Position numbers and translations under genes: made by a program. The notes beneath the pieces are model-generated. The model searched no databases and was not told the DNA's origin. It was given only the letters and a program-made list of their open reading frames with translations. This document shows positions 13,250 to 14,357 of a DNA stretch of 14,357 nucleotides, in pieces (the first letter of the stretch is position 1; each line of letters starts with the position of its first letter). Source of the DNA: Candidatus Falkowbacteria bacterium CG10_big_fil_rev_8_21_14_0_10_44_15 (GTDB lineage Bacteria > Patescibacteriota > Patescibacteriia > Patescibacteriales > XYC2-FULL-47-12); NCBI GenBank assembly GCA_002773575.1, contig PFAT01000030.1, positions 24,988 through 39,344 of the forward strand, in the 5' to 3' direction.

Positions 13250-13328
13250 TTGAAAATTCGTCATTGATAGTTGATTTAGTATTAGTATTGGTATTAATTG
13301 ATAATTCGTAGTTGATAATTGTTAATTG
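13250..13328. repeat. right 14-bp-period array flanking the four-helix-bundle gene
   Basis: TTGATAATTCGTAG (13298-13311) and TTGATAATTGTTAA (13312-13325) are adjacent 14-bp units, and a third begins at 13326. A related unit, TTGAAAATTCGTCA (13250-13263), starts directly after the stop codon. TAATTGATAATTCGTA (13295-13310) is the perfect inverse of 12857-12872. The middle (13276-13296) has ATTAGT/ATTGGT repeats. Confidence 0.85.
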
Positions 13329-13337
13329 ATTTTCCCC

Positions 13338-14357
13338 ATGCTTTTCCGAAAAAAATTAAAAAAAATAATTTTAGGGCTGACAATAGTTGGGTTGTTTTTT
13401 ATTATGTCGGCAGTGGCGTTGCCGCGGTCAGTGTTTGCTCAGATAAATTTTAGCGATTTAGGAATGACTCCCGCTGAGTTTAACGATATGGGGGCGTATA
13501 ATCAGCGCATGCTCGCACAAACTATTGGTATTGATGTTAAAGATTTGCGAGCGCAGGCCGATATAGAGGCAGTCAAACAAAAACAACAAGAGGGCAACTG
13601 GTTGACTAAAGCATTAGACACCTTAAATAAAGGGTTAGCCAAAGCCGGTTCGGTCGCTTTTCAAAGCGGGCTGACTACAATGCTTAATACGCTTGCCTAT
13701 GACGCGGCTAATTACGTCGCCAGCGGCCTTACCGGCCAGCAAGCCGCTTTTGAAACGAGAAGTTTGGGCGACGTATTTAAAGACAGTTTGGACGCGGGAG
13801 CCGGAGAGTTTTTGCATACTTTAGGCGCGAAAGGTTTTGGCGGCATTAATTTATGCCAGCCCTCTTTAGGCGTAGGCGTTAAAATCGGTTTGGGTTTGGT
13901 GCAGTATCAAAAACCGCAGCCGGCGTGCACTTTCAGCCAAATGAGAAACAACTGGGAGGCGCAGTTGCGCAGCCCGACTTTTTTACGCGACTTTCAGGAT
14001 TATTTTGAACCCACCTCCAACGATTTAGGCATTGCTTTAAGCACCCAGACTGATTTTTTGCAGTCAACGGTACAGAAAGCGAATTCCGCTTTGGAAGAAG
14101 TAAAGATGAATAAGGGTTGGCTGGATATTCGTAATTTCGCCGGGATTAAAGAGACGCCGGCAGACTTAGTGTCCGAGTCGGTCAAAAAAGATTTAATAAA
14201 GCAACCGGAAAACATAGTGAAATTTACCGGCAACGCTTTAATTGACGCGGCCAACATTTTTTTAAACCAGCTGGCGATTCAGCTCATCCGCAACTTGCTT
14301 TACGGCGGTTTGTACAAAGGCGGGGGAGTTTCTGTCGCCACCGGAGGAATTTACAAT
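13338..14357 (+). CDS. large exported protein, unknown (5' part, open at window end)
   Basis: An open frame of 340 codons runs from the ATG at 13338 to the last base, so the C-terminus is missing. The start MLFRKKLKKIILG gives a basic n-region. A hydrophobic core (about 11-28, LGLTIVGLFFIMSAVAL) leads to SVFA-Q, a good signal-peptidase I site near residue 34, so the protein is exported. The mature part is mixed polar/helical, with ASGLTGQQAAF, a glycine-rich GVGVKIGLGL segment and two cysteines (C173, C197) that may pair. Near the end, a segment at about residues 307-325 (AANIFLNQLAIQLIRNLLY) is amphipathic to hydrophobic and could be membrane-associated. No known domain recognised. Large exported proteins of this kind, sometimes beside pilus or secretion genes, are typical of the Parcubacteria-like lineages. 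The start follows the right-hand repeat array with no Shine-Dalgarno site. Confidence 0.7.
   Translation, partial: MLFRKKLKKIILGLTIVGLFFIMSAVALPRSVFAQINFSDLGMTPAEFNDMGAYNQRMLAQTIGIDVKDLRAQADIEAVKQKQQEGNWLTKALDTLNKGLAKAGSVAFQSGLTTMLNTLAYDAANYVASGLTGQQAAFETRSLGDVFKDSLDAGAGEFLHTLGAKGFGGINLCQPSLGVGVKIGLGLVQYQKPQPACTFSQMRNNWEAQLRSPTFLRDFQDYFEPTSNDLGIALSTQTDFLQSTVQKANSALEEVKMNKGWLDIRNFAGIKETPADLVSESVKKDLIKQPENIVKFTGNALIDAANIFLNQLAIQLIRNLLYGGLYKGGGVSVATGGIYN

Overview
This 14.4 kb window looks like chromosomal DNA of a small-genome bacterium of the Candidate Phyla Radiation (Patescibacteria, Parcubacteria-like). This is inferred from gene content, not from a database search. The markers are a compact rpoB-rpoC pair, a stand-alone four-helix-bundle (23S rRNA intervening-sequence type) protein, a short GIY-YIG protein, a DUF2283 protein, a DUF192 lipoprotein, a membrane-anchored protein with thrombospondin type-3-like calcium loops, and large exported proteins of unknown function. 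Nearly all starts lack a Shine-Dalgarno sequence. The standard code (stops TAA/TAG, no in-frame TGA) fits every gene.

Layout. 1-328: non-coding leader with a possible promoter and a terminator-like hairpin. 329-7709: rpoB and rpoC, overlapping by 8 nt and followed by a hairpin terminator; together they give the catalytic core of RNA polymerase. 7818-8114: a small unknown protein with the only strong Shine-Dalgarno site in the window and an 18-bp tandem duplication. 8197-9097 (minus): a three-gene cluster, read as a DUF4258-like/DUF2283 toxin-antitoxin-like pair followed by a DUF192 lipoprotein. 9127-9428: a GIY-YIG gene enclosed by perfect 16-bp inverted repeats. 9425-9577: a 50-residue basic ORF. 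9690-10388: a sugar-phosphate nucleotidyltransferase, convergent with an exported four-cysteine protein (10455-10895, minus). 11071-11967: ksgA/rsmA, the 16S rRNA dimethyladenosine transferase, carrying two in-frame palindromic repeat insertions. 12100-12852: membrane-anchored calcium-loop protein. 12893-13249: four-helix-bundle protein inside inverted 14-bp-period arrays. 13338-end: 5' part of a large exported protein.

The left half is housekeeping. From about 8.2 kb on, short genes are separated by an unusual density of structured repeats. There are two kinds of small cassette, each a single gene between perfect 16-bp inverted repeats (GIY-YIG; four-helix bundle). Three intergenic hairpins are built from short tandem units (7, 9 and about 10 bp) that differ in sequence but share one plan: tandem array, 22-29 nt spacer, inverted array. 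There are also two related 23-bp perfect palindromes inside ksgA. These repeats are the most interesting content here. In silico removal of the GIY-YIG cassette leaves a perfect 14-bp palindrome at the junction, which suggests, but does not prove, a mobile unit placed in a palindromic target.
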